A stretch of DNA of 64,000 nt from Andrena cerasifolii (GCF_050908995.1 NC_135120.1:7825433-7889432); one strand, 5' to 3'; counted from the stretch's first letter, positions 11,731-23,805 are shown. Numbers and translations: made by a program. Notes: a model not told the origin generated them from the letters alone.

Positions 11731-12263
11731 GCTGAGTACGAATCTGAAATTCGCGATTTTTAAAACAAAATGACGAATCCAATAAACTTGGTATCCTAGA
11801 GTTTTCGAGGTCGCTGATTACGAAGCTGAAGTCAAAATCGCAAAAAAATAGATGACGGATCTAATATCCCTGGTATAAACGTTGTTTTTAAGTTAATTTC
11901 TGTGAAAATTGATTATTTTCCGATTCTTGACTAAAACGATATAATTAGAATGTAGAATTTAATATGAACGTTAATTTCAAAACTTTTTTAAAAATTATTT
12001 TGACAATTTTATTTTTTCAGATTTTTAGCTACAGAACCTCACGATTCGATATATGCTGTAACCTCTATTTCTATACGAAGGCATTTTATTTTTTGTTTAT
12101 CATTATTTTATGCTTTACTGTTGGGTTATAAAGCATGTCCATAAAAGATGTAACTTATTTTAGCCTGAAAAAGCAACATATGTATTATGTGAGCAGAAAT
12201 CGGTACAAACGGTGAGTAGAAATACGTACATCGCTATTTTTCGTGAGCAGTAAATACGGACAT

Positions 12264-12808
12264 TTAAGGGGACATTCTCTCGGTCGAAAAATCCGCCATT
12301 TTTCGGTGATGGTTTTTATAATGAAATACGCACTTAACGTTTTCGAATTTCGGGGGTATATTCTACCACTCTTGAAATACGAGAAAAAATTATTGTTGTT
12401 TGTTTATTTTACTTGTTTACTTAAATATTTCGCAGTGAAGTTGGCGTTTTCAGAATTGCTGGCGGTTGAAATCTCGGACGACTGCACAGTGGGGAAATCT
12501 TGCGATTTTATGGCCAAAACCACAAAAATGAAATTTTCGAATTTGACAAAATTAATGCAAATGTCAATTGAAGAACTATATCCATTTTCGTGGTTAAAAC
12601 CTGAAAACTAATTTTCGCGTGGGGGGGTCTAGAAGATTAATTAATATATTAAAATTTATGGATGTTTGTCTATTTTTTTTTATAGTCTCTTAAGACAGTG
12701 TACTAAATTTAGGTAATACAATTTTTCTATGAAAACTGTAAATTATTCCTGAAAAAATCTTTAAAAAAGGCTTACTTTTCCGGCCGTCACAGTGGTGTTC
12801 CCCCTTAA
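12264..12808. mobile_element. TTAA-flanked element related to 52274-52979 (left half)
   Basis: It starts TTAAGGGGACATTCTCTCGG and follows the left long inverted repeat of the 52274 element for about 240 bp, through GAATTGCTGGCGGTTGAAAT. It ends ...GTGTTCCCCCTTAA. The long right repeat is missing, leaving only about 9 bp of terminal symmetry, so it is a rearranged derivative. The TTAA target suggests a piggyBac-mobilised MITE. Open frames inside are not conserved with the other copies. Confidence 0.75.
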
Positions 12809-13550
12809 GGGGTACGCCACCCTGAAAGTTTTGAAAAAACGCTTTTTTTTTCTTTGCACTTTCTTATTACGTAAAGTTTTAAGAATAATTTAAGCCATGG
12901 TAGACGCAAAAATTCCCCAAAATAGCCGAGTTGTAGACTTTAAACAAGGCGCGGATGTCGATGTTCCGCAGCAGGTAGCTACCACTCTACTTTTCTTCTT
13001 TTGCGTTTTTCTCGAAACTACATTTTCAAAGATGACCTATCAAATATCTCCAAAACTATTCGTCGGATTGAGTTCAAACTTGGCACGCATATTCTTAATG
13101 GTATTATCTACGATGTAGATAACCAGTTTCTCCATCCTATACCCCATTCGTATATAATTAATGATTTAAATTCTATTTTTCATGTGAAAAACGTATAATT
13201 TTTTCACTTTGCTCTCATTTGTGCAATAATTTTTTTTTCTCAAATCCCTATGCTACATCGTAGGTATTTTATTAAGGAACACGAAAATCATCGGGTTTTT
13301 GATTTGAGACGGACATGTTCGTTATAATTTGTTAGGTTAGTCACGCGTGTAACGGCGGACGAGCTTCGCGGGAGAACAAATAACTCGGTCATTTTTTAAT
13401 ATTTTTGTACAGTATTTACACAATATATGCACTGATACATGCTCTACCCATAAGAACAAAATAAATAATTTTCAACCTCATAGTATCAGTAAAAAAAATT
13501 CGTCTAGTTTAGTGCTGTTTCGAGCGCCTCAGGGTGGCGTAACCCTTTAA
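12805..13550. mobile_element. TTAA-flanked MITE with TIR GGGGTACGCCACCCTGA
   Basis: The left end TTAAGGGGTACGCCACCCTG and the right end (complement TTAAAGGGTTACGCCACCCT) pair over about 20 bp. It shares its left TTAA (12805-12808) with the preceding element. There is no recognisable protein; the small frames at 12897-13198 are AT-rich noise. Classed as piggyBac-type from the TTAA target only. Confidence 0.8.
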
Positions 13551-13573
13551 ATGAGTAGAAATTGGAAACATTC

Positions 13574-15103
13574 ACCTTGTTAATGAAACGCCAGAAAGAG
13601 AAATTCGCCTAAATCGGCGCCAGACGTAACGCGCTAAAAAGTAGACGCTGTTTGCATATTATATTAACGTCTCCCGATAGCGGTTTCTTACGGCAGTGGA
13701 ATACATCAAAATCTTAATTAATCACGAAGGGGCCTTGGAGTGTAGCGCACGATTGCTCGCCACCCCCCTCGTCGGTGCGTTCCCGCGACGTGCACGTTAC
13801 ACGTGTTCCCGTCGCTCGTTCATCCGTAGAGAAAGCCGACGTAGACACGTGCTGCGTTTAATAGCGAGCCAAGTGGGGGGGGGAGAGAATATATTAAATT
13901 TACTACCTTAGAGCGCAAGTTGCGCGAGGGGTTTACGGCGCCGTATAATAGGACCCCGCCGACGAGGAGCCACGACAGATACAGCTGTATCCCGAAGGCG
14001 CGACACTTTTCACGCCCCAGTTTTTCACCTAAACAACATTACCGGCTTAATCTCTTTCGGAATTGTACCGACGAGAAACGTTTTTAGCGGAAACTTCCTT
14101 TTCCGTGTCAAGGGGCGCATTCCGCGAGACCCCGGGAGTTTTCAGACGCGAGAGAGGTCAAGCTGTGAGGGGAGGGAGGTCTGAAAAAGTGGACGGCAGG
14201 TAATGGAAAAAGTTAAAGGTGGAAAGATTTTCCTTGCAACGCGAAATAAATTCGTTTGGCCGCATATTCGAGGGCATGTCCGGAGGGTGGGCGGGGGGAA
14301 CGGAACCGCGAGAAGCCGTGGCTGGATGGTTTAAAATTAATTATTCCGATTCGTCGATAATGAGTTTGTTTTGTTTGACGCGCGTGACGCGTGCAGTCGC
14401 GCGCTGCTTTCCAATCGCTGGGAAATTACTTTTTCAAGCAATTGACAGCGCTTAATTAGAACGTCAGCGTCGTTTCGCTATTTTACCGCGCCGTTTCCGT
14501 GCCGCGGATAAACCGACGCGTCTCAACAGCCACGAATTCGGAACTTGGATTAATCGAGGCACGGATCGAGTTTCCCCCGTCTCAAGTTCGTGCCCCGTCT
14601 CGAGGGCACCAATCTCCGTGTTGTCCCGCGTCCCTGTTGGCCCTTCGATCGTTGCAACATCGAGGATCCTAATAATTATTACGGGTAACGGATACCTCGA
14701 ATAACGGTCGCGTGCTTCGTTGCGAAATTGCGTTCGCGAGGGGTTCAAATGAAAGTCACGAACCGCCACTTGAATTAGAGCTCTTCGAATTCCAAACAAT
14801 TTCTGCTGCTTTGATAACTTAGAAGGCTGATACTGTAGACGAGAATGGTATACCGCGTATACACTAATTTCTAGTCTCGTCTAAACGTAACACTATAATT
14901 GATCACGAAATCCCTGTGAACAATGAACATTGGGCCTGATGAATAAAAACTAAGCAATTCCTGCAAGCAATTCCTTATTAGCCAAATCAATTGCTTAAAA
15001 AGCGATTACTTAAAGAAAAAAGGAATTTCTTATTTTCATATGAATAGAAATCATAAGGAATTGCTGGTTTTGCTAGACCGTGTAAGTAAAAGGTAGCTGT
15101 GAC
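13574..15103. other. Non-coding, mixed composition
   Basis: The stretch 13620-14800 is CpG-rich. An open minus-strand frame at 14464-14799 has no domain signature. From 14900 to 15080 it is AT-rich, with repeated AAGCAATTCC / GGAATTGCT words that may be a degraded repeat. Nothing here supports a gene. Confidence 0.5.
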
Positions 15104-15919
15104 TAGTGTTCCTTCTCGAGAAATTTTATAATTGCTTATTTCTTATTTCTCGAGAAATACTATAATTTCTCGAGAAACTTAAGTCTAGGGAATATATTTA
15201 TAAATCTCATTTATTTTCGTAAATTAATGTTTTACTAGTTAATCGCGAACGTATAAAGAGATCTACAATTTATGATACATCTTATTAATAACATTAGAAC
15301 CTATATGAATTCCAATAAAAAATCACAGTACAGAAGATTCGATATTATCAACTGCTGAAGGTGCTCTTAAATTCTTATTTAAAAAATTAGAAAAATTGTA
15401 TACTGAATTAAGTACCTAATGAGTTTCTTGTGGCTATTAAAGAAGAAATATTGAAAAGAGATTTTTGCACGATCCAGAATTTCTTCCAAAAGGGTCAAAA
15501 GACGCATTTTTCATTTAACAGCCAAGATAGATATTTCTAAAATGTGAAAATATAGCAGTAACAGATTTTGCTATAAAAAAAAATAGATTCGCTGACGTTA
15601 CATTAGACGCACAGTGGTATTTAAAAATAAATTTTAAAACCAAAAAGAAATGTTTCGCTTTGTACAAATTTTGTATTAAATAAATAAATTTACCAATTAT
15701 ATTTAATATCTATTTTTTCATTTACACAAGTTTTGTACAAATTAGACAGGAATAATCATTTAGTTAAAGTTTTCTTGTGTTTTTGATAAATATTATCAAC
15801 ATTATTCCAAAAATATAATTTTTGCAATATTTTTTTCAATTTCTCGAGAATTCTCAAGAAATATGATCTCATTTCTGATTTCTCGAGAAACAAAAAATAC
15901 CGAGAAATCAGGAACACTA
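15104..15919. mobile_element. hAT-like element, non-autonomous, with 8-bp target duplication
   Basis: The ends are TAGTGTTCCTTCTCGAGAAAT at the left and, at the right, the complement of TAGTGTTCCTGATTTCTC. Flanks GCTGTGAC (15096-15103) and GCTATGAC (15920-15927) agree in 7 of 8 bases, as expected for an old hAT target-site duplication. TTTCTCGAGAAAT repeats cluster near both ends (15113-15172 and 15840-15893), a typical sub-terminal arrangement. A stretch at 15350-15600 reads on the plus strand as a broken frame with several stops and could be a transposase relic. I do not claim more. Confidence 0.75.
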
Positions 15920-15940
15920 GCTATGACTGTTGGTAACGTT

Positions 15941-15960
15941 CTCACTCTCTCTCTCTCTCG
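15941..15960. repeat. (CT)n microsatellite
   Basis: CTCACTCTCTCTCTCTCTCG, directly next to the truncation point of the element at 15965. Confidence 0.9.
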
Positions 15961-15964
15961 GGCT

Positions 15965-16653
15965 AAATAAAATACGTGTTTTAATGAAGGATATAATTAT
16001 AAAATCAACTTTATTAGAACTTTTAAATTATGTAAACTATTTTGTTTTAAATATATTTCATTAATACAAGCTTAATGTTAATAATTTGTACTTTGTATTT
16101 TCTTCTGAAAATGTGTTTTTAAAGGAACTTTGTTTACATGAACAGTCTGACATATTATAAATAAAACAAGTACATACATAATTTTTAATAAAATACGTAC
16201 TTATAATATCTAAATAAATTTTTCAACAAAAACATATATTTTTCTATCTAAATTTTTTTTCAAATGGGCTTCAATAATTTTTGGCAGGTAGCTGACAGGT
16301 TAGGTTATTGCGGACATCACTCGCGCATCTTTTCTTTGCAGCTCAGTTTACCCCGGTCACTTTGCCCCGAATGTGTACACAGAAGAAAATTAATTATTTA
16401 ATAATGTTAGGATTAATGTTTTCTCAAACGCGTGTACATGTATGTTTATAAGCTTGTTATAAACACGCAGAAAAAAATGGAGTTAAAATAACACATTTAA
16501 GACTGATTTATCCAAAAAGCTAAATTGAAAAAAAAAACAATTGGAAGTCTCTAAAACTTCATTGTTAATTTTTTAAATGAATTTCCATTTTTCGATACCT
16601 GAATTAAGGAAGGTCATTTTACCCCGGGGTTCACTTTGCCCCGGTCTCCCCTA
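15965..16653. mobile_element. 5'-truncated copy of the 22548-23774 element lacking the zinc-finger segment
   Basis: From AAATAAAATACGTGTTTTAA onward this is nearly identical to the element at 22763-23774. It ends in the same terminal sequence CACTTTGCCCCGGTCTCCCC at TA (16652-16653). Two differences stand out. The left end is missing, with the CT microsatellite abutting. The roughly 220 bp that encode the C4HC3 finger at 23118-23340 are absent, the junction being TTTTTGGCAG|GTAGCTGAC, at a CAG shared by both breakpoints. Confidence 0.85.
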
Positions 16654-18792
16654 ATGTCATCCTCAGACACCAGAGCAATGAGGACGCCCCGCATGATGAA
16701 TGGCAGATCCTATGCCGCGGAATTGAGTTGTCACAGTGGCATCGATAAGTATTCCATCGATCCTATCGTCAGCTGGTGGGAGACACGTATGTGGCAGTTC
16801 ACAGAGAGCCTGGCTATTAAATTCAGCCACGCCGGTGTAGGTTACAAAGCAACCCGTTGCCCGGCAAGTAATAGGAAACATTACGTTAGAGAAATCGACC
16901 CAGCGTTGATATCTTGCTCCGAGGAGAGTCTCCCAGTCGTTGCAGGCAATTTAATCGTGGAAGTTGACGCGTCTCTAACGAGTCGCGGCATAAATTCGAC
17001 GACTGCGTCGTAAAGCATTCGCGACGCGGCGTTTAAACGTTTCATAGTCGATCCGCGGTTGTAAAGCGCGGCAAAACTGTCGGGCTCGGTTGGTACGCGC
17101 ATCTGTTACAGAATCACCCTCGACCGGGGCTGGGAGATGCGAGGTGTATCGAATATTTAATAAATCCTCACGACTCTGGCGCGCAACAGAAAATTCCACC
17201 GAGGTCCCAATGATCCATTAGACCTCCGAGAAACGATCCATTCTGCTGGCGTAGCTATCTCGTGTTTCTGGAGTGGAAGTGGACAGGATGGTACAAAGCA
17301 AGCTTCGGGAGTTTGCACTTCGCCTAACGAACGAAAGTTTTTCAAAACTGCTAGCTTCAAAGTAAACTATTCAGCTACACAGCCGGGGAGTGCGATCGCA
17401 GAAACAACAGAGAGGGTCGGATTCCTAAGATCCAGGAGCACCGGCAGGCGTTAGCGCCCGCCGCTCAACCGGTTACGTGTACTTTCCGAACTAACAGGGA
17501 ACTTCAGCTTTTACAAGTTTTTCAGCGGAACGGCCGGTGAAAGCACTTTCTGGGTCAATAGCTGCAGAAACAAGATCACCGCCGGTCCGAATAAATACCG
17601 CGAGTTAAAGACCAACACGAGGAGAAACTGGTATCCCGTTACCGGCGAGGAGTTAAAGTGCAGTGGCAACTGAAATGCACTCGCCCGTTTCCGCTCCCTC
17701 CTCGGCCGGCCGGCTAGCTAAATACAATCAGAGGCGCGTTTAACAATAACGCGATTCCTATCCGAGCTCGCGCTGAACCGATCCGAGGGGGAGTAATCGG
17801 TCGCGCGGCACCTGAATGGGCGCCAAGGGCTCTTGAATCATAAGACGACGGAAAGGGTGGATACGGGGATGGGTGTTTGGACGGACGGAAAAAATCTCTC
17901 CCCGGTAATTTCACCCTCTCCTGTCGACCTATCCCATTTCATAAACGGCTGATGCCATTCGGCGTCCGAGGTCCGTGAGAGCTTCACGGAAGAGTTACAG
18001 AATTCGTTTTCGCCGGGCTTTTGAGCCTTTGTCCGAGTAACGATGGCTCTACTTGGCGGAAGCACGAAGGGAATCGATCGACGAGCTTTCGAACGGAAAA
18101 CGCGCAATCTTATAGTCGAACCAACCCCTCCTCCCCCTGCCGAGCGGTCCTCGGGCCTCCTCCTTTTCTTGGCTCCCGGTGAATCGGCTTCTTTTCCTTC
18201 CTTTCATTCTTTTATCGAATTCTATCTGTCTCCATCCACCTCATTTTCCCTCTGACATTTCTCGAGTTGCAGCCGGGAACTATGGCCGATCGTTAACCCA
18301 GATTCAGCCCTACCCACGACACTTTAGACGTCTCCGAGTTGCCAATAGCTCGCGAATGTGTAACGTCTTGATCGCGGGGGTTCCATCGGACGTCGCGGCT
18401 AAGAAGCTTCTCGCTCGTCAATCTCCCCCCGCATGAATCGAGGGATCCGCCGCGAGGGTTTCGGTAAATATGCGCGTCTACGGGGGTGCGTGAAACGACA
18501 CTTGGATGGGAGATTGGCTTAATTAGTCTGTCGAAGCGCTGAGTGAATATCTGAGTATTTTCCTAGGGTGCGTAAGAGTTGCGGCATTTAGGGAACGGCC
18601 TATGGTGCGAGTGGCACATAGGTGGCGCCCCGACAGTGTTGTGCGTTATGTAGCGACGGAGTAGGAGAAAATGCAGCGACGTTATGTAACACGAACAAAA
18701 ACATTGCTCGCGAATGTTTTTGTCTTTTTTTTTTTGCCGTGTCCTCACCGCCGCAAATAGAACAAAACATTCACGTAGGATTCCTACGCTGA
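16654..18792. other. GC-moderate non-coding DNA
   Basis: A plus-strand frame at 16636-17013 and two minus-strand frames overlap each other between 16663 and 17199. They lack any motif I recognise and start inside the neighbouring transposon end. The stretch 17400-18500 is CpG-rich. I see no cadherin exon. Confidence 0.5.
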
Positions 18793-19198
18793 CAAGGGAA
18801 GATCCCGAACTCGAAAATTGTAAAAATTCTGAAACTTTGTGAATATGTAGGGGATTTTCTCCTGATTACAACGCAATTTTTGGTTGCTGCCCAAATTCAC
18901 TCGAAGGCGGTGAAATTAACCCCTGAAAATTCGGCTATTTTCCGATTTTGTGTTTTAACTCGCGAAGTGTAAGAGATAGGAAAAAAGTTCCAAGACAAAA
19001 GTTACTTCTTTTAATTAGATCTAGCATTTGGTAAACAAATATTTTACAGTTCATGAATTATCATACAAAAGTGGAAATTAACCGGATTTTCAGGGGTTAA
19101 TTACACCCCATTAGAGTGAATTTGGGCAGCAAACAAAAATTGCGTCGTAATCAGGAGGAAATTCCCTACATATTCCTAAAGGTTCAGAATTTTTTGAA
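18793..19198. mobile_element. CAAGGGAAGATCCC foldback MITE (copy 1, right tip lost)
   Basis: The left end is CAAGGGAAGATCCCGAACTC. The two halves are inverted copies of each other over nearly the whole length: ATTTTCTCCTGATTACAAC (left) pairs with the GTCGTAATCAGGAGGAAAT region (right). The centre is a TTTCCGATTTTGTG / oligo-A stretch. The right terminal 20 bp found in copy 2 are missing here. No coding capacity. Confidence 0.8.
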
Positions 19199-19890
19199 GG
19201 GTGTAGCCGGATAAGCATAGTGAAAAGTGCCCCCGAACCAAATTGAACTTTGTTTGCGGCAATCGATAGGTTCCTCTAAGAAAACTATTTCTGCCAAGTT
19301 TCAACCCGATACCCCTACTACTAGGGTAGTTACAGGGTGAAACGTAATTTACAGTTTAAGCTCCATTACTTTTGTTCCATTGAATAGAAACTTATGCAAA
19401 AAATCAGAGGCCTTCTGCCCATTGATACACGTGTCTGTGAATTTTCTCAGAATTTTCAGTGGCAAAACCGAATTTTAAAAAATTCAAAAATATTAAAAAT
19501 GACGATTTCAAAGTAAAATTTTCAAATTACAACATTTATATTTTTACAGTTTTGGCGTCTTTGTACGGTCATTAATGTCTAATTTTTTCAGATTTTTCGA
19601 AAGGGTGGAACGCAGTCGCAAAAATCGAAAATTGAAATTTCTTACCTTCCCGTACGCAAAGTTGTGGCATACTCGTACGACGAATATATTTTTTTCATTA
19701 AACAGCTGTTATATGTAATTCTAAACACTTTCACATGTCTTAAATGAGTCAATGCAATTAATCTGATAGCATTTTACCGTTGATGAGGTTGAAGTTTTAC
19801 CTAATTGCGTGTATAAGTGATGCCAGTATGTAATAAGTTTCACCACGACCAGAAACGCGGCAAAAGGGACCTCGGAAAGTCGTGGTGGCT
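19199..19890. other. AT-rich repeat-like DNA
   Basis: Uncharacterised, about 700 bp between the foldback MITE and the 95-bp satellite. It is probably transposon-derived given its composition. It has no inverted ends that I could match and no open frame of note. Confidence 0.4.
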
Positions 19891-20318
19891 AAAGGCGGGA
19901 TCTCCTAGCTACGACAGGTCGCAGCGACCGGTTAGAATCCCACGACTGCAAGAGAGAAACAGATGTATACTTCTCCATTGCACTAATCACTAATGGGACC
20001 CTGGCCGGTCGCTGCGACCTGTCGCAGTTAGGAGATCCCGCCTTTAGGGAGAAACAGATGTATACTTCTCCCTTGCACTAGTGGGACCGCCGTTGGTCGC
20101 TGCGACAGGTCGCAGTAGCCGGCTGCGACCCCACTAGTGTAAGGGAGTAACAGATGTATACTTCTCCATTGCACTAATCACTAATGGGACCCTGGCCGGT
20201 CGCTGCGACGTGTCGCAGTTAGGAGATCCCGCCTTTAGGGAGAAACAGATGTATACTTCATTGCATTAATGAGAACCCGGCCGGTCGCTGCGACTTGTCG
20301 CAGTTAGGAGATCCCGCC
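19890..20318. repeat. 95-bp tandem satellite with palindromic cores
   Basis: Four head-to-tail units begin with AG(A/T)AACAGATGTATACTTC at 19955, 20050, 20146 and 20241 (lengths about 95, 96, 95 and 78 bp). An inverted partial unit lies at 19890-19954. Every unit contains the inverted repeat CTGCGAC-NN-GTCGCAG, followed in three of the four by TTAGGAGATCCCGCC. The inner dinucleotide NN is CT, AG, GT and TT in successive units. The array ends exactly at the TTAA that opens the next element. Confidence 0.9.
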
Positions 20319-20561
20319 TTAAGGGGAGGTTCTGGTCTAGAGCCCCAAAAAATAGGTGATATTTAGGAATTAATTAAAGGAAAACTACTATATATAATTT
20401 AATGGGACTTGTTGCATTGTATTAAGGATGTCGTATGTTATAGAAATATATTTTTTGTTTTATAATTAATCAGTGCAAACAGCCCTGGGGAGTCGTTAAA
20501 GTTAAGGCGTCAAAAAATTGATCCAAATCGGTGGGACCTGTATCTCTAAAAGTTATTATCC
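20319..20561. mobile_element. TTAA element, left third only (family of 41032-41767)
   Basis: It begins TTAAGGGGAGGTTCTGGTCT and runs through GGTGATATTTAGGAATTAA to AAAAGTTATTATCCGA, parallel to the 41-kb and 51-kb copies. It then stops abruptly at 20561, where CpG-richer unique sequence begins. The rest of the element is absent. Confidence 0.8.
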
Positions 20562-22214
20562 GAGGCTCTCTTTTTCCGTCGCTTGTAGGCGGAGGTTTAT
20601 GCCTCAAGGCAAGCAGAGAAGCGATATGTTCTTCTCATTCCCCTCTTTTTTCTCTGCTCCACGTGGTATATCGAGACCGAAGGCTCCCACCCTCGTGGGT
20701 TTCCGTTTTGAGGCTTTGCTTAATAGTCTGGAAACACCTCTCGCCACTTCGGAGGAGAGGTTTCCCAAATGCAAGCTCATTTGCGCAGCGGAAGCTTCTA
20801 GGTGGTAAAAGCTTCTTACGCACGATAAGGAGATTGGTTTTCTTGCCGTCGCCGCATTGATTAAACTACAATAAGGACAATCAACCTTGAGGCTAGAACT
20901 TCGACAGCCTTTGACGCTACGTGGGGAAGGAAGAGTAATATAGGTCAGGCAGAGGAAGGGTAAGGTGGAGAAAAGTCTACTAACCTTTGTGCAATACTGT
21001 TTCTACTTGTTACGTCGTACCGAGTAACGGAAAGATTACCGAACATTCTGTGAGTGTTGGGAACCGAAGAAAGAGAACATTTACAGGGACCCTGTCTTAC
21101 AAACTCCAAGAGAATTCCTGCGCGAAGTAAAATATCGGCGCTATAATCGTTGCAAGATTCTTGGAGACACCCCTTCGAACTCCTCGAGACAATACACTCC
21201 ATCGAAAGCTTCGATGCTCCTTCATCCTGGCATCCTTCGAAAGTAAATAACGCGCCGCGCGATTCTCGAGAAACCCCAGCGCCGTTCGTGGTATTACTTA
21301 CGTGGATAGGGACGTGGAAATTTGACAACGGAGGGTAGAAGAGGAAAAAGAGCACCGCAGACGGTAAATCGCTCCGAGATAAAAGCATTGCCAGCAGCAG
21401 CAGCAGGCCAGTGCCATGAAATCGACGTGCCAGATCGAGCGGATTCTCCTGCGCATCCCCGATTCAAATTACCCGGGGCAAATTGTCGCGGGTCCGATCG
21501 AAAACGCGTTTCCACGAGAAGCTTTTAACGATTAAAACGTCGCTGCGCCGGCACGCGGCCACGTTCCCGCAATTACCCGCGAAATCGCTGTAAACAAAGC
21601 TCACAAACGCTTCACGGAACACCCACAGATTGTTCCTGGGGCGGCGAAACTAAGGTGTTCCGCGTTTGCACGAAAAGCGATTATGAGTTTCGTTTGCTCG
21701 TGGCAAATCTATTTGGCGCGTGCTTGTTTCAGTTTCGCTCGCGATGCTGGCTGTTAACTCTTGGACAGACCGATGGAAAAGGGAACGCAACGCGAAGGGT
21801 ATGATCTAGACTCGCGCAGCGAACTCTCGATGCAACGGCGAATTATTGGGGTGAAATAAAAGGATACCTTGGTTTCCCACGGAACACGAAACTCCCTGGA
21901 GGTATCGCGAAACTTCCAACCACTTTTCAAAGATATTGTAGTCTTAACTCCTCGAATGTGTCCAATTCGGTGGCTGCAATTTTCCGCAAGCCACCGAACA
22001 CTCTTGGCCTAGTTTCCCGCCGACAGTTCCTCTGGTCACGGTGCCATTAATATTTCATTTTGAACGCCTCCAATCGCGGCAATTAATACGTTCTACGAAT
22101 TAGTTCCAGCGACTTTTCAAACGACACGAAGCGATGATTTGTAAATCTCCTCCAGTTGATTCTTTTTTCTAATTTTAATTTTAAATTTTAATTGTAATGG
22201 TGCAATAAAGTCAT
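20562..22214. other. Non-coding, GC-moderate
   Basis: About 1.65 kb. Open frames at 20518-20860 (plus) and 20945-21388 (minus) have no recognisable domain, and the first runs across the transposon boundary at 20561. A (CAG)5 run lies at 21392-21406. No exon supported. Confidence 0.5.
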
Positions 22215-22547
22215 TTAACCCTTCGCGGTAACACCTTCTTATAATCACAAGTTGATCACACGGGGTTCACTGTACCCCAGCGTCATTTTTTGAGTCACCA
22301 TTTTCGTATTTTTGAATTTTTTAACTTTTCAGTGATGATTGTACGTTCGTAATACTTATACAATCATGGTCTAATAGACTTTTCCTAGAAATGTAAATTC
22401 TGATATGATAAAATTTGTGATTGAAAATGAGCGATTTTCCACGGTTGTGGGGAAAAAGCGATTTTTTAATATTTTTTTTTTCATGCGATAAATCCCCTTT
22501 GGAAGTCGTAAAGACATGACATTTTAACTCGGAAATTATTCTTGGGG

Positions 22548-23774
22548 TAGGAGAGACCGGGGCAAAGTGGGACGAAAAATGTTTGAAGTCGAATAAAATT
22601 TTTCCCTATCAATAAAAATGTGTGAAAATAGATTTATAATATAATTTGAACATTACTATTGATAAATGACGAATATCAATACTTAAAATAAACTTAAAGT
22701 ATATTAAAATTCAACTTAAAAAGAAAATGCAAAATCTACATATATGGGGTAAAGTGAGCAGAAATAAAATACGTGTTTTAATGAAGGATATAATTATAAA
22801 ATCAACTTTATTAGAACTTTTGAACTATGTAAACTATTTTTTTTAAATATATTTCATTAATACAAGCTTAATGTTAATAATTTGTACTTTGTAACTTTGT
22901 ACTTTGTGTTACTAACCTAAACTCATTTTCTTCTGAAAATGTGTTTTTAAAGGAACTTTGTTTACATGAACAGTCTGACATATTATAAATAAAACAAATA
23001 CATACATAATTTTTAATAAAATACCTACTTATAATATCTAAATAAATTTTTGTACAAAAACATATATTTTTCTATCTAAATTTTTTTTTCAAATGGGCTT
23101 CAATAATTTTTGGCAGACAGGTTTCACATAAAAATAACGATGTTTTAATAAGATGCTTAACGCACTCTCCATGAGCCCATAAATTGCACTCCTGGCATTG
23201 AATCCATTGCTCATTCGAGATAGATTGACTATAAAGTCTTTGGCATACTAGACACGAACAATCTTCTTCATTTATTCCTGTTTTTACAAACTTCTTTTTC
23301 ACTTCTTGTCGTTCTTCTTTGATAATTTTTTTTTCCCAGGTAGCTGACAAGTTAGGTTATTGCGCACATCACTCGCGCATCTTTTCTTTGCAGCTCAGTT
23401 TACCCCGGTCACTTTGCCCCGAATGTGTACTCAGTGGAAAATGAATTATTTAATAATGTTACGATTAATGTTCTCTCAAACGCGTGTACATGTATGTTTA
23501 TAAGCTTGTTATAAACGCACAGAAAAAATTTGGAGTTAAAATAACACATTTAAGACACATTTATCCGAAAAGCTAAATTGAAAAGAAAATCAATTGAAAG
23601 TCTCTAAAACTTCATCGTTAATTTTTTAAATGAATATCTGAATGTGCATAATTATCATTGTGGAATCACACACATTTATTACGTCACGAAAATTTGTAAA
23701 TATATTCTATTATTAAAGAATAAATTAAGGAAGCTCATTTTACCCCGGGGTTCACTTTGCCCCGGTCTCCGCTA
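22548..23774 (-). mobile_element. Pogo-like DNA element with TIR AGGRGAGACCGGGGCAAAGTG
   Basis: The left end TAGGAGAGACCGGGGCAAAG and the right end (complement TAGCGGAGACCGGGGCAAAG) differ at one or two bases. Both sit at TA. An internal second copy of the TIR word (ACCCCGGTCACTTTGCCCCG, near 23401-23420) suggests a nested or composite history. The minus strand encodes a short zinc-finger protein end (23072-23350). The catalytic part of a transposase is missing. TA target plus C-terminal PHD-like finger fits DDE transposases of the pogo/Tigger/jerky type, by inference. Confidence 0.8.
23072..23350 (-). pseudogene. Transposase C-terminal fragment with C4HC3 (PHD-like) zinc finger
   Basis: A 92-residue minus-strand frame. 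Residues 4-20 are Lys/Glu-rich. The finger has C33 and C36, C52 and C55, H60 and C63, and C75 and C78, with W49 and W58 at the positions typical of PHD folds (WIQCQEC, LWAHGEC, LCETC). It ends 14 residues later with LKKKFR and a stop, so this looks like a protein C-terminus. No DDE catalytic domain lies upstream, so it is a relic and not a working transposase. The start codon is arbitrary: the frame simply opens there. Similar fingers, decayed, occur at 26829-27034 and 32830-32979. Confidence 0.7.
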
Positions 23775-23805
23775 CAATACATCCCGTGTGACCACGAAGG
23801 GTTAA

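Larger units (their letters stand above)
12001..13573. mobile_element. Dispersed AT-rich element, copy 1, split by two TTAA insertions
   Basis: The segment 12001-12263 is about 85% similar to 54965-55215. It includes a run of GAGCAGAAATnngTACA motifs and the phrase TACGGACATTTAA. The right terminus AAATGAGTAGAAATTGG (13550-13573) matches the right end of 54602-55400. The two elements at 12264-12808 and 12805-13550 are inserted between these parts. The left end of this copy is not resolved; 11700-12000 may belong to it. Confidence 0.6.
22215..23805. mobile_element. piggyBac-type element, interrupted by a pogo-like element
   Basis: The outer ends are TTAACCCTTCGCGGTAACAC at 22215 and, at the right, the complement of TTAACCCTTCGTGGTCACAC ending at the TTAA 23802-23805. 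The left end also carries TGATCACACGGGGTTCACTG, which resembles the sub-terminal part of the right end (CCGTGTGACC). The body from 22548 to 23774 is another, later insertion. Without it only about 360 bp of non-coding piggyBac-type MITE remain. Confidence 0.8.

Noticed and set aside
16636..17013. 125-codon plus-strand frame
   Set aside because: It begins inside the right terminus of a transposon, overlaps two minus-strand frames and has no recognisable motif.
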